Shown here piece after piece: positions 35,601-48,678 of a stretch of 64,000 bases of DNA. Location of the stretch: assembly GCA_017590115.1 (NCBI GenBank), contig JAGGNK010010225.1, positions 806,001-870,000 of the forward strand, given 5' to 3'. Both the position numbers and the translations under genes were made by a program. Every line of letters begins with the position of its first letter. The first letter of the stretch is position 1. Origin of the DNA: Montifringilla adamsi. Its lineage: Eukaryota > Chordata > Aves > Passeriformes > Passeridae. The notes under the pieces were generated by a model, which saw only the letters and a list, made by a program, of their open reading frames with translations, had not been told where the DNA came from and did not search any database.

Positions 35601-38600
35601 CAGGGCTTTTTTTCTTTGATTAAACTTTAGGAATGCAAATTCCCTTCTCACCCTCCTTAAGCAACTTGGTTTTTGACAGATGTGGCAGAGAAGCTCTGGA
35701 GAGATACAGCTCTCTTTAAAGCTCTCTTTTACTTTATCATGAACATTTGCCTACAAGAATGCCCAGGTTTTGTGCTGCAAAGTGTAGTGATAAAAATGGA
35801 CAATCCATGCTGGGACAAGAGACCCAGTTGCACTGTACACAGAAAAGACATAAGTGGAGCATAAAGGGGCCAACCATCTGATCAGGAATTATACAGAGAG
35901 TTCCCAGCAGATGTCCATTTCCCAGGGTTAACAGAAAACCTTGGGAAGCAGAAGATAATCTAGTTAGGCCTTGAAGCCCTGTTGTCTTAGATGGCTGGAA
36001 AAAAAAAAAAAAAGAGTTTTTCCCACAGCTTCACTCCAGGTACCTACATCAGTAGGAACAGAACCCCGTTTTTTCTTAGTGCAGGGCCTTATGTTATGTC
36101 TGGTAAACAAATGTATACATTTTATTTTGCAAACCTACAGTCAAAGAGATTAACAAAGCCCAGAGGTGACAAAAGTATCTAAATTAAACTCTTCCTCAGC
36201 AGCCACTAACTTTACTGCTTTCCAAATGAAATGTATAAAAGTATATACTTGACTATGTTTATGAACAAGAAGAGGTCCTATGTCTGCAAAATGTCTATTT
36301 ACATAACAGCCAAGTCTTTTTCTGAGAACTCATATAAGGAAACTACTAAAATAAATCACAAAGTAAATTAATAATTCAGAGATCTCATTTGTATGAATCC
36401 ACTTCATAAAATATGTGTACGTGTGAAATGGAAGTCAACTGACCATAAAACAAAGCAAAAAACCATGAGCTCACTGTGGAAGGAAAGCTATTTTTAGTCA
36501 AGTTTTAAAGAAATGCATTCTATTCAAGGCTTCATATCATGCTCTATTAAATTATAAGAGTGAAAACAGAGTCTGATTTAAGAAGAGATAGCACAGCAAG
36601 ATGCAACGTGTCAGAAACATAATGGTGTACTGTGTACTGATGCTCTGCTTGTCTTCAGTTTGTTGGAGCTGACCAAACAGAAGATGATCAGACGAAGATG
36701 ATCATAGCCAGGAGAATCTTAACCCTCAAGAGTCCAGTTCCACAGCTCTTACATACTGCAGCAATATTTCCCCCTTGTGTAATCAATAGAGCAATTATTT
36801 AAGAATTCACAGGAAGTAAATCCCCCAAAGTACAATTTTAGTCACTGGGGCTGGAGGAGACAGCTATCTTTTGAAAATTAGGCTGTAAAGATTAAACTCA
36901 CAAATAATATTGACATAGATATGGTACCTCTCAGTGGAAAATGAAGCCTGGGTGTCATGCAACTAAATATATATTGCAAATCTGTCTGCAAGTGCTGGAA
37001 ACACCCATCCCTGTCTTACCATGTTCCAGCAGAATTGGTGAATCCAGTTACCTCCAAGGAGCTTGACTTGTCCCTGAGACACTTATGGCTTCTCTTGTGG
37101 CACAGCAACCTCTTCTAGTCCCAGTCCCACACAGCTCTTTTCATGGTTGCCAAAATCTGACATACTGGCAGCTTGAGCAGAGGCAAAAAAATGAATGTTT
37201 AAATAAGAAATTAAAACTATTCTGGAGTTAAAATGCCATCTCCAATACAAGGTTTGACAGCCCTGGTCATTTGAAAGAGAGAAAGGAAAAACAGGTTTTT
37301 ACTTCTCTAACCCAAAATGGCCAACCTTAGGTGTCTTACAACATAATTGGAGAAAGGCAATGCCCGAGAAACGGAGGCTGCAATACCAAATGAGGGATTA
37401 TAGTGACCAAGCTGGGTGCAATCTGTGGTGATCAAGTCCAAAGTACTAATAAAATCTTATCATGTAGGAGAACATTCATTTTACCCAAATTTAGTCTTCT
37501 AGATACCAAGTATCTACACAAACCTTGACAAAGAGTTTATTTCTATAGCCTGTGGAGCCCTGCCCACCACTGGGGGCAATTATCACATCCTAAAAAACGG
37601 AGATAACCATTGACTAAGTGGAGGATGCCAGCCTTTTCCTCCTTAGTCTCAGGACTGATTTTCATTCAGAAGACTACCTTTCTGACTAAGATTTATAATT
37701 CCAGCCTGTACCACAAAATAAATGCACATGTAGAGAAAAGAGAGTACTTTGCAAAAGAGGCTTCCTTGCCCAGAGCTTTTCAAAATCACTTGAACCACAG
37801 TTTCTCCTCAAACTTTCCAGTTTTGATGAGGTCCCCAGGTACCTCTGGAGTGAGGAAGGAGCAGCCTGCTCAAGACTATTCTTCCCTACAGACTCTGAAA
37901 AAGGACTCCCACAGTGACAGAAAAGGGACTTATTGAAACCCAGATGCCTTCCGTCCTTCTCTCGAGGTTCCTTCTGGTGCAGCAGGCACAGGCAGGTGGC
38001 AGGAGGTTCAGGCTACAGCCTGCCATCAGAGGCTCTTCTGTGTTCTCTCCAAGCTTAATAACTCTTTGTGCCCACAAGCTGCACTGCTTTAGCCATTCCA
38101 GCACAAACACAAAGGGGCACAGCTAACCTGAAGAACACATTTAGGGCAAACATCTATACTGCCCTAAAAAGTACAGGAAAAATACCTAGAATTGCTTTTG
38201 AAGTTATTCCTGTGTCTCTTTTCACTACCAAGTCAGAGAGACAATTCATTGGTTCCCTACTGACAGCAATAAGTGACTTCTCATTGAAAAATAGATGCTC
38301 CTGGTGACTTCTGAGGGTGTTGCAGAAAAGTGTTGGAAAACTAACAGGCCCTTAATATTTGTGTTCTTACAGTTATAATCCTAGTGTGGAGGACCAGAGA
38401 GAGATCCTGTCCATGCCAAAAAAACTCAGCAACTGTTCCACATTGTTCATAAATTAGGACATCTTGCATCTAGAGAGGAGTTGAATAATGGACTCATTAA
38501 GCTTCAATTCATAATGCTTTGCTCCTGTATTGCAATGGTCACGAATGGAACAACTCTGGAAAAGTCAGCCAGAGGAGCCAGCATGTGGTTCCAAAGTACT

Positions 38601-41600
38601 CCTAATTACCAACACAACTATTCTGAATAGGTCGCAAATCCAGAGGCAACAGGAAAAATGGGAAAAAATGGAAAAGAACTGGGCATTTAACTTGATAAAC
38701 ATCTCAGGAGGCCTACCTGAGATTAATTGATGGATACATGGGCTGCTTGGCAGTGTACTTAATCAACCCTGGCTTTTTTTCTAGGCTTTTCCTCTTAACC
38801 CATAATATGACAGGGTCATATTTATTTGGTGTTGCCCACACAGCTAAAGGTCATTTGTTGATGGGTAAAAGATAGAGAGAAAATCTCAATAAATGTCATT
38901 TGCAATCTGAGGGAGGGACTAACAAGAGTGACTCATTTTGAGCTTTCCGAGCCAAGGTATCCATTTACCTGGAGGTCTGATGTAGCTCGTCTTTGCTCCA
39001 GAATTTTGTCTATGGTGGGTTCTGACTTGCAGATGTCTGGGAAAATAAGTTGGAGGGAAAAACAAACCAGGTGGTTTTCCTCTCCTGCACCCATGCTGCC
39101 AAAGGAAAAGATAAGCAAAACCTGCAAAAACTCTCAGGAGACCCGTTTCCCTTCAAACTGCTTTGTGCTTAGCATTGGTGTTTTTCTGCAAGTTGTCTGT
39201 TGCATATGAGTAGGTCATTTCATCACAAGCATGTGTTTTACAAGCCATAAAATGAAATTCTTAGCTCCCTCAAAGTTTTTGATTGTCAAAAGCATTGCTT
39301 CCTTTAAAATTGCTCACGTGCTTTGAATGCAGAGTGCCCCGTGTCTGACTTCACTACTCCATTAGACACAGAGAGGGCAGATCGAGGGACATAATGGGGC
39401 AACAGATTGGCCAGCATGTGTGCAGGTGGGCAATTGCCTGCTCCTGGCTGCTCTGGAAACAATGGAGGAGCAGAAGCAGCTGGTCTGCAGAGGAGATGAG
39501 GCGCAACCTCTCCCTGGGAGCGCTGCCTGCCCAAGCACCCCTGGCCCTGCCAGCCCTGGGCTGTCCTGCCAGCCCTGGCGAGGGCAGGCCAGCTCCGAGG
39601 GCTGCTTTGGGGCTCCAGCCTGTTCCTGTCTGGCTACCATTTGTTACCATTGCCCAGCACAGGCATCTTGCTCCAATCTGCTGCACTTCTCCATGTGCTG
39701 GTTATGACAGGAGCAGCAAGGTTGCTGATAGGGTTGGGTGCTGAACAACCTTGGAAAATGAATTTGGCCCTTAGTATGTTACAAGAGGAAAACAAACAGC
39801 ATAGAAAGCACCAAAGTGTGGCTTAAACAAAAAGACTTGCTAAAGACATGTCTTTTTTCATGTCCCCAGCTGGACTTGCTGAGTTCATTGATTTTAATGG
39901 AGTTATTCCAGCCTACCTAGCTGAGATTACAGCTCATTAGATGATGTATTGCCATGTAAAATTCCAGTGAGTGGTACAGTTTATTTTCTCATTTGTTGGT
40001 TCTGCCATCTGGCATGGCTTTCTTACATCATTCTCCATTCGCTATCCTCTGAAAATATATTTTGTGTTCTCTACAGACTGTCACTTTTCCTTTGCCAAAT
40101 ATTAGCTTCATGACTGAACACTTCTGGTTCCTTTTGAAATCATTCCACAACATCACGTTTTTCCCCTGACAATACCCTCAGGTGTCTATTATGAGATACT
40201 GGATTGTGTTGCCGGGTGCACTATGAGTTAAAAGAATACAGCTCCAGTTTGGCAAATATTTGTGCAGCTTCACGGCTTTAATGGGGCCTGGTGACTATAA
40301 ATAATAAAGGGAAACTAAATAATACACTACTTCTTGTAAGTCACATGTAGGTTGGCTCCATTTTGGAATTCACCTCCTGAGAGAAGAAGGTTTACCTCTA
40401 TTTTAGGACAGATAGATGTCATCCTGTGATGGCACAGGATCATCCTGTAGTGGACGAAAAGTCATGGACATCACATACTCCAGAACGACACATTTAAACG
40501 GTAAACTCTGTGATTGATACAGAGCATGTTCTCCCAAAAAGGCTTGTGCTCACCTACTGAGGGGTGGGATTTGGAATTTTCCTACAAATATTCCCACATT
40601 TAATTTCCTTTGACTGGATAGCTATAAGAGATTGTTCTAGGTATGAAAAAGTGCTGCTGAGCTCTTCTCTCTTTGAGACAGACCTGAAGAAATGCAACCA
40701 CAGGTACTGGTTGGTCCCTGCCAGCAGATGCTTAGCAAACAGGAAAGGTGGGAAGCAGAAGCATCAGGGTGAAGCCTCACAGTCCTGTTCTGACAGAAGA
40801 GTCAAGGCACAGCACAGGGGGTTACTCTTAGCCCTCAGTTCTCACGGAATTGGGAAGTACTCAGCAATTCTTGGGTGGTCCTCAGAATGTTTCAAGGCTA
40901 GGTATTTTTTTTTTTTTAGGACATTATGTATGGGTTGAAGCACTTAGAATGGATAAACAGCAATTTTAAAATAAATTGTGAATATAATATTCAAGGGAGG
41001 TGACCTCTGAGGGCAAATAAAGCAGAATTTTTTCTGCCCTGGAGGGTGTCCTTTGGTTGAGTCTGTGTTTGTGAAATGATTAGAGAAAATGAGATATATT
41101 TAAAAAAACCAGGAGCAGCAAGAACCAAACACAAGAAAAAACATTTAAACACAAAGGCAGGGTGGCAGAAGGGCCATGCACAGAGAGAGAACTCTTCCGC
41201 ATTTCATTGCTGCTTTTTTTTTTTGCAAATACACCACTGAGAGATTAACTGAATTAAGTAAAAGCAAGGATGGAATGCAAAAAAGAAACTGTGATTCCCT
41301 AATAACTGACTGGCAAGCTGGTGTAGTGGATCAGTGAATGCCATGAATCATTTGCAGACCAAGATCAGAGAGTAAAGGGGACACAGTCCACTTAGCTGGG
41401 CATTTGTGCAGGCTTTGACTAACTGAAGCATACAGAAAACAATTGTTTTTTCTCTTCTCACTTATAACCTCTTTTCACCTCTGTTCCTTCCAGATTCAGC
41501 AGTGTACTTGTTAGTCTACCTTGCCTAGTTCTTACTTTGTTTCATCATGTTAATGGAGAAGCTGAATTTCAGTTTGTTTCAGTTGTTTTTTACCAAGAGG

Positions 41601-42376
41601 AAATCTCACCTAAGGATTTCTATCATATTTTGTTCCATTTCTTCCAAGTGCTGAACCTTTTATTGGGTGAAATAGAAAAAAAAACCTCATATTGGGAAAA
41701 ATAAGCATTGACTGGTGCTGTGCCTGATCCTATTTCATATTTTGCCTCCATCTGATTGTAGCATCTTGTAATTGTAAGACCTATGGAACTTGCAATCAAA
41801 TTATTCTGGTGTATATGGAGTTCATATCCAAACAGTCAGATACGGGCATCCCATAAACATAAATCAAATAAATCTATAGAGCAGGATAAATTAATCTTAT
41901 CAAGATATCCAGAGTTGTCTGAAATCTCTCCTATAATCAAAGTGTGATGCATAGCAAACAGCTTGGAGAAAGAGTAGCAATCAATACATCAGAGACAGAC
42001 AAGAAATGGAAAACAGGGCTGTAAATTTAAGTATCCCTAATGTCACAACGCTTCTGAAGCAAGTTTTACACACCTCTTGTGCTTTTACATGAGATACAGC
42101 TAAGTCATGCCTGAGATTTTCAAAATCCCCACTTGAATCTGCAGTTCTGTCAGAGTCTAAGCTGACCAAGGTTGCTGTTACCTCTTGACTACCTGCCCCC
42201 TGTCCCATGACACTGATTGGATTTTTCACCTCTCCCTCACACTGGCAAAAACTGTACCTAATCCTGAAGTGAGTTGGAGAGCTAAACTGGAAGAAAATGC
42301 TTCTTTTCCCCTCTGCACACCTCATGAATTGATTTGTTCCTTTCTCCCCCTTAACTGGCTCTCTGTATGATCACAT
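26691..42376. other. Intergenic DNA with candidate regulatory segments, no gene seen
   Basis: About 15.7 kb with no exon or mobile element I can recognise. Several AT-rich, low-repeat segments contain clustered homeodomain, octamer and GATA-like words (about 27660-28090, 29090-29340, 29450-29640, 33320-33500, 35600-35645), which is the look of conserved non-coding elements. That reading is inference. Simple runs include T29 at 29660-29688, A14 at 29423-29436, A15 at 35999-36013 and a T/C-rich tract at 34992-35031. Confidence 0.45.
29660..29688. repeat. Poly(T) run, 29 bp
   Basis: An uninterrupted run of 29 T, flanked by agtaactac and aagaaaag. No retroposed sequence is visible on either side. 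Confidence 0.95.
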
Positions 42377-42454
42377 GAAGAGAAGAGAAGAGAAGAGAAG
42401 AGAAGAGAAGAGAAGAGAAGAGAAGAGAAGAGAAGAGAAGAGAAGAGAAGAGAA
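42377..42454. repeat. (AAGAG)n pentanucleotide microsatellite
   Basis: A 78-bp tract with perfect 5-bp periodicity (about 15.6 copies of AGAAG), ending where agaat breaks the pattern. It is purine-only on the + strand. Length variation between individuals is expected. The reverse complement gives a repeating serine/leucine/phenylalanine open frame that is an artefact of the repeat. Confidence 0.97.
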
Positions 42455-45400
42455 TGGAGAGAGCATGTAAGGAAAGGAGGAGGGCAATCCCACTTTAGGT
42501 CATACACTAAAGTGCTGTGGAATTGCAGCTTTAAGAACACTGCCCCACTCCCACTCCCATCCATCCATATGTGTGGATGTGGATGTTCCAAAAGAACTGC
42601 ACATTCACTTTACTGCAGTTGCATATGTTTACTTTGATACAGGATTATTGAAACACTGGGTCACCTTGATTCATGAGTTAACCATAGGGAACCACCATAT
42701 TCTTTGGCATTTATACTTCCACTAAAGTACAAAAATTGCTCTTATCTATCATGGTTGTTCAGGAAATTTCCTAGTAGGTTGAAACTGTGCAGTGTTTCCA
42801 TTCTTCAGTCCAAAAATAGTCTGAAATTATACTGATGAGATATAAACACTGCCCAATTTGCTTGTTTCCACTCAGGCTTTGACTCAAAACCTTATTGACA
42901 ACATTTTAAACGTCAACATTTGATACATAATACATGAATACATTTTAGCAGATGGAGAGGAATAGAAATGAAGCCAAGAGGCAGTTGAGGATGGGTTTGG
43001 AATTGCTGGAAGGAGACAGATAAAGAAAGGAGAGATGCCAAGAAGGAAGTAGAGCAGAAAGAGAGAATGGAAGATGGGAAGGAAGGGAAGAGAAATCACT
43101 CCTACTGAGTTTCGCTGAATCAAATACTAAAAGAGGGAAGGGAAAATAAACAATCCACTACCTTCTGCAGCAAAAGGTGAGGCTTTGCCTTTGTTCATTC
43201 TGTGAAGCTCTCTTTGAGACAAACAGGAGCTGTGCTATGGACAGAAGGCCATATGCTTGTCCATACTCATACTGTAGCCCATTCTCCGTATCCAGGGGTG
43301 GAGTTTGCTCTCTTCCACAGGATGAACAGGGTACCCCTTTGGTCAGAGACAGCTCAACTGAAGCAGCCTGTTAACCACCAATTTTAGATTATCAGAGTAA
43401 CAAAATGCCCAGAACCAATAGCTTATATCAATACTACAAACTGCACTAAGCTTCTGGAAGGGTTTTGCCATAACTAAAAATAATGATCGTTCTAGATTAA
43501 ACAGATATGGAGTGCTACCATTCATCACTCAGTCTGTAAAAAAATTCAAACTATTTTAAAAGGCTAATTGCTGTGCAGCAGAAACACATGGCATAGGGAT
43601 GAACTGCCTGCAAAACAGTCATTGCAATCTGCCAATGGTAACTATACTTTTAGGGGTTAACAAAAAGATGCCAGAGGACAAAATGAGAAACAAGGTGAAA
43701 GTAAAAGGTAAACTTTTGATCTTGCATTCTGGGGACCGTGTTACCAATAACTATTATCACTACCTGTGCATCAAGCAGGCACCGAATGTGATTTTCAGAA
43801 ACCCCTTTACATTTTCTAAAAAGGAGCTCTATGAACCTTCTCTTTTCTTCTTTTTCCTATGTTGTTTCTGTACTGAATATTCACACTTCTTTTCTTAGAA
43901 ACACAGTTGATTTGTCCCAAATGTCTGCATTAAAAATATGTGTATTACTTCTGATATTCACTATTCCCATGCTTTTCTTTCTCAAAATTTCAAAGAACAA
44001 CAACAATGAAATACTAAGAGGAAATTTCCCTAGGAAAACAAGGAACCTTTTCTATTTTAGATCCTTGGTAGCTCCATTTTCAGAGCCGATCACTTTGTCT
44101 GCTTTCGGTCTCAGAATTGCTTTTCTAGCCTTCAGCAAGTGCAATGCACAAGTAAAAGTCTGACAAACTTGATTTATGTTAGGAAATAATTTTTCTGTTG
44201 TCATAGAAACCACTGCAAGATGATCCAGGCATGAGTAAAAAGTAACAATGAAAAGCAGGTTGCTGGTTTCACCAATTAATTTCCTATTGTTGTTGATGTC
44301 CCATCAGTAATTTCCTTGCCCTCTAAGGCAAAAAGGGCAAAAAGATGGTATCCAGAAGATTGGCTAAGAGGAAAAATTTGCCTAGAGGGCGTGTTCATTG
44401 TCCTGAGACAGGCACGTCTCAGCCCAGAAGAGGGTGTGCAGCCAGCCCAACTTCTCCTGCAAGGCTGCAGCAGGGGAATGTTCTTTCCAATAGGGAGCAA
44501 AGCCAGACTAGAAATCCCTCAAGCCTGTTATAAAGCATCCAAGCCATGGTGGAAAGAAGCAGAATAATTTCCTTCTCTTATGCCATGGGTTTGCTTCCAT
44601 CAGCAGGAATTAATCATATCCACATTTTAATGTTTGCACGGCTCTTGGCACCGTGCTATGCATAAACAATTTCTGCTGCAGTAAGAGGAAGCATTCACCT
44701 GGACAGCAACAAATACAAGGGAGTAAAAGCATCAGTGAATGCAGAGCATCATGACATGTTCATATAGAAGCCTCTGCATCCAGCCCAGCACTGCCTGCCC
44801 TTGAGCTCTGTGGCACAGCACAGGCAACTACATCCTGCCCAATAGAAATGATCATTCATTGCCATTTTCGCACGACGAGAGCGCAGGAATGTACACTGTG
44901 TACTACAACACCTACCCCCCACTCAGGCTCCACCATCAGTCATGTTAGGGGTGTTTATCCCCAAGATTTACAAGGGCAATGAGCATTGCTAGTACTTGCC
45001 ACTACAGCTGTCAGACTGACTTGACATTATTTCCCAAGGGAAATCTGTTTCTGCATCTGCTACTGTTGGTTCAGTTTTCAACAGGCTTTCAGCTAAAGGG
45101 CTGTTGCTGTGGATCCCTGGCCTCACAAAAAGGCAGAAGGACAGAAGTATTACTGCAGAAAAATCAGAAAACCTGCAACATTTTGTGCAGCCTTTGAGTT
45201 CCTTTAAGTAGAAAGACCAGAGAATTTCAGTCCAGAACACTCCTCTGCTGAAATTAGTACTGGGGCAGTCTAAAAAGAGGAGGTTGTAGATAGATTGTAA
45301 CTTTTTTTTTGCCCCTCATGCTGAGTAGTTGCAGTATGTCAATAGTTAGAAAAGAGCTTCGTGAACCAATATTGCCTCTTTTTCAGCTGGTACACTGTCC

Positions 45401-45810
45401 AGACAGTATTGTTTCCCCGCTATTATTTATCATTTGAAAATATCTGCCAGACAATCTCTCAAAGTCCTTTCTGAGATGAAGCTTACTGGTATTAATTTTG
45501 CAAGTGTAAGAAACAGAGGCAGGTCTAGCATTGGTTCTGATTCCTGATAAAGTGGAGGCAGCTTTTAGCACTGGGTGTGCCACAGATTATGAAAAGGGAA
45601 TTCTGAATTGATATTTTCCAATGTTCTCTGTAAAACTCATTCTTGTAGGCTTTCCATGCAGCATTCTTCTTTCTAATAAAGAAAAAAATACAGACTACAA
45701 GGGGCAGCAAGACAGATGAAATAAATTTGCCTGATCTTATAAGTGGATATTAGTGGACATTTTTGACAGGGCTCACTGAACCTTAGTTACAAGAATCTGA
45801 ATAGAAACCC
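42455..45810. other. Intergenic DNA, no gene seen
   Basis: No exon or mobile element recognised. The + strand is notably purine-rich at 42950-43100 (interrupted GGAAGGGAAG-like runs). AT-rich sequence at 43400-44060 has no recognised content. Confidence 0.5.
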
Positions 45811-45900
45811 TCATTTGCTCTTGGTCATTTGCTCATTGCAAATAACCATTTGCAATTTGGTCATTTGCTTCTTTTCTCGAGAGACACAAAAGTCTCTCGA
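45811..45900. repeat. Cluster of short direct and inverted repeats
   Basis: Within 90 bp, TCATTTGCT occurs three times (45811-45819, 45825-45833, 45861-45869). ATTGCAAAT at 45835-45843 is followed after AACC by its exact reverse complement ATTTGCAAT at 45848-45856. TCGAGAGAC at 45877-45885 is followed after a 6-base loop by its exact reverse complement at 45892-45900. Both inverted repeats can form small hairpins, and the first also resembles paired octamer or C/EBP-type binding words. Function is unknown. Confidence 0.85.
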
Positions 45901-46465
45901 CTTCCAAGAGGATGGAAAATAAAAAAGAATTCAGTTATTGTCATGGTTATTGTTGCCAGATTATAAGAAATCTGCCACTTCTCCCATATGTGCACATGTA
46001 CATGTCTCTTTTTAATGTTCACTGCCTGTCCACAGCTTGTCTCACACATGCATCTCATTATGTCTCATTATCACATTTCATTCCCATGCTCTTTGCAGTG
46101 CAAAACAAGGTGTGTATTTGGTTATGAAAATGCTAGAGGGGGTTGAGGGCAGTTTTGCATGGGAGATGCTGTATTGCAGTGTCAATCACTGCTCCTTCCC
46201 TTTCTTAGTCTTTGCAGATGAATCCTGGATGAGCCTCAGCTGGGGTGCTTCTGGCACTGGGCAAGCTGAGATTCAGATTGCGGGTTCTCAGCCCAGGTCC
46301 CCTGGCATGTGACTCACACACTGTTATCAAACTTGCACTGAGGGGCCTGAAGGTCCCCTCCCACCATGCTGAACACCGAGTTTAGAGCTCAGCATAATTT
46401 ATGGGTTGCTGGGGGAAGATGGTCCTTCCCAGGTGAACTCTTTCACTCAAGGCCTACATATAATC

Positions 46466-46513
46466 CTTTCTTTTTTTCTTTTTTTTCTTTTTTTTTCTTT
46501 GTTTTTTTCCCCC
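46466..46513. repeat. Pyrimidine tract (CT8-10 type)
   Basis: A 48-bp T-rich tract, interrupted by single C and one G, ending in cccccag. It looks superficially like an acceptor site, but no coding sequence I recognise follows. Confidence 0.85.
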
Positions 46514-47267
46514 AGAGGGAGGGCTGTTGCCTATTAACCAGCCTAGCTACCAAAAGGGGAGTAGGGGGGGAGACCACAGGCTTTTGCTGCAGCATTATGC
46601 TAACCACTGGTGCTGGCTGGATATGCCATTCCTACCTGCCATAGGCTCCTGCTGCACTTTGTCCCCTTTCAGTGTGAGTACTGATGAACCTTCTGCTGCT
46701 GCTGATCTGCTTCCCCTTTCTTTTGTGATGTGAGTTGCGTGTTTTAACCTGTGTTCAGCAGGGGATGCCATTACACATCAGGACCCGAAGTCTCTTGGAG
46801 GAAACTTTCTAGAAGGACCGTAGTGGGAAAAGATGTGGTACCTTCCCCACTGGAGGGGAGTAGGAATGGGCGGAGGCAGAACTGCAAAACAAAACCCATT
46901 CAACTGGAATAGCAAAGGCTGCTGAGCAACGCTGGCTGCTGTGACCTGAGCTGTGGGCATCGTGCTCAGCTGCATAGCCCACACTCCCCAGAAGAAAGTG
47001 ATCCCTGAAAGTGAGTGCTTAAGCCACCTGTGTGCTCAGAAGGCACAGCTGGACTGCTGCATCCTGGGGCAACTGTAGATCCAGCGCGTTCATCAGCTGT
47101 TGGTAGAGACTCTTACGGAGAGATGGGACGGGAGAATGGCTGTGGAGACGTGGAAGAGAATGCTTGCAGTAATAGAGGAATAGCAGCAGGCAGGTTGGTG
47201 GGAGAGAAGGTGTTGCATTTGCTGGGATATGGATATAAATCGCACAACTGCCAAATCAAACCGTTCC

Positions 47268-47310
47268 CCTTGTTTGTTTTCTTTTTGTTTTCTTTTTTTT
47301 TTTTTTTTTT
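47268..47310. repeat. T-rich tract ending in T18
   Basis: T-rich sequence with scattered C and G leading into an uninterrupted T run at 47293-47310. Simple sequence only. Confidence 0.85.
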
Positions 47311-47935
47311 AATTTTCATTTAACTAATAACCGGTGGCTTAAAGACAGAGAAAGATAATAGTATACCCTCCTTTATATTCCAGAGCGTCCCCCTTGTCCC
47401 TGCTGTTTGGCACGGCGCCCATTCCAGCAGGCACTTTCAGATGCAGATTGCTCCCTGAATAGGTATGGCGGGGCTCTTTGTCCTCATCTCCCCTACCTTC
47501 ATCAGCGGCCCTGCTGCTGCTGGGGGCCTGGCTCTGCTATCACAGGCACCAGGGCCGGGCAAGGAGCAGAGCAGAAAGGCTCCCTTCACCCTGATTCATT
47601 ACCATACAAATGGAGGAACACCCCAGCCATGCAGAGGGCGGTATCTTTCTAAAACATGCGTAAATAGCGCACCAAACAATGATTACACAGCGCTTATGCT
47701 CCAGTTAAAATTCACCCTGGGTAGGCTGGATAAGGCATATCCATATAGGATAAAAGAGGTTCGCTTTGGATCTGCAAATGGCTCATAGATGTCTCTTGAG
47801 ATAGGGGCACTGCCTGGGGCATGGGGATGTATCTGGCTAGTAACCTACCAGCAGGGCAGCAAGCGTGACAAGAAGACAGATGAGGAGAGGAGATGATCCC
47901 CGCTGTGTCTGGTTCAGGCTAAATGTTGAAAGATG

Positions 47936-47950
47936 AGACGTCTGTGTACG
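47936..47950 (+). repeat. Left 15-bp flanking direct repeat of CR1 insertion
   Basis: AGACGTCTGTGTACG lies directly before recognisable CR1 sequence. An exact copy at 48679-48693 lies directly after its 3' end. The placement fits a target-site duplication. Confidence 0.85.
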
Positions 47951-48678
47951 AGACAGATCCCTACAACATCACAAGCTGGGGACAGTGTGGCTGGATAGTG
48001 CCCAGGCGGAAAGGGACCTGGGGGTGCTGGTCAGCAGCTGGTTGAATATGAGCCAGCAGTGTGCCTTGGTGGCCAAGAAGGCCAAAGGCATCCTGGCTTG
48101 CATTAGGAATTGTGTGGCCAGCAGGAGCAGGGAGGTCATTCTTCCCCTGTACTCGTTGCTGGTGAGACCACATCTTGAGTGCTGTGTCCAGGCCTGGGCC
48201 CTCAGTTTAGGAAGGATGCTGAGATGCTTGAACATGTCCAGAGGAGGGCAACGAGGCTGGTGAGGGGCTTGGAAGACAAGCCCTGTGAGGAACGTTTGAA
48301 GGAGCTGGGGTTATTTAGCCTGGAGAAGAGGAGGCTTAGAGGTGACCTTATTGCTCTCTACAACCTCTTGAAGGGTGGTTGTAGACAGGAGGGGGTTGGT
48401 CTCTTCCACCAGGCAGCAACTGACAGAACCAGAGGACACAGTCTCAAGCTACATCAGGCAAGGTATAGGTTGGATATTGGGAAAAAAATTTTCACCAAAA
48501 GAATAAAAAGTACTGGAATGCTCTTCCCAGAGAGGTCGTAGAATCACTATCTCTGTGATGTGTTTAAAAAAAGGCACTTGGTGCTATAGTCTAGATTCTG
48601 AGTTGAGGTGTTAGGAAATAGGTTGGACTCAATGATCTTAGAGGTCTCTTCCAACCTCATTATTCTGTGATTATTCTA
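47951..48678 (+). mobile_element. CR1 LINE, 5'-truncated, sense strand
   Basis: This is the 3' part of a CR1 non-LTR retrotransposon in + orientation. The first part translates to the end of the ORF2 protein ([19 protein letters not shown], at about 48000-48056), the region after the reverse transcriptase domain. A frame change near 48200 is followed by [20 protein letters not shown] and [19 protein letters not shown], which are signature CR1 stretches. The 3' end reads ggttggactcaatgatctta, gaggtctcttccaacctcat and ATTCTGTGATTATTCTA. Frameshift and truncation make it inactive. It is less diverged than the other fragments here and is bounded by an exact 15-bp direct repeat. Confidence 0.95.

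Noticed and set aside
40423..40442. 8-bp perfect inverted repeat with 4-bp loop (ATCCTGTG/CACAGGAT)
   Set aside because: Short stems like this occur many times by chance in 64 kb and nothing around it adds support.
46466..46520. Acceptor-like pyrimidine tract ending in CCCCCAG
   Set aside because: No following sequence resembles a conserved exon and no donor or partner exon is apparent. It is a simple T/C repeat.
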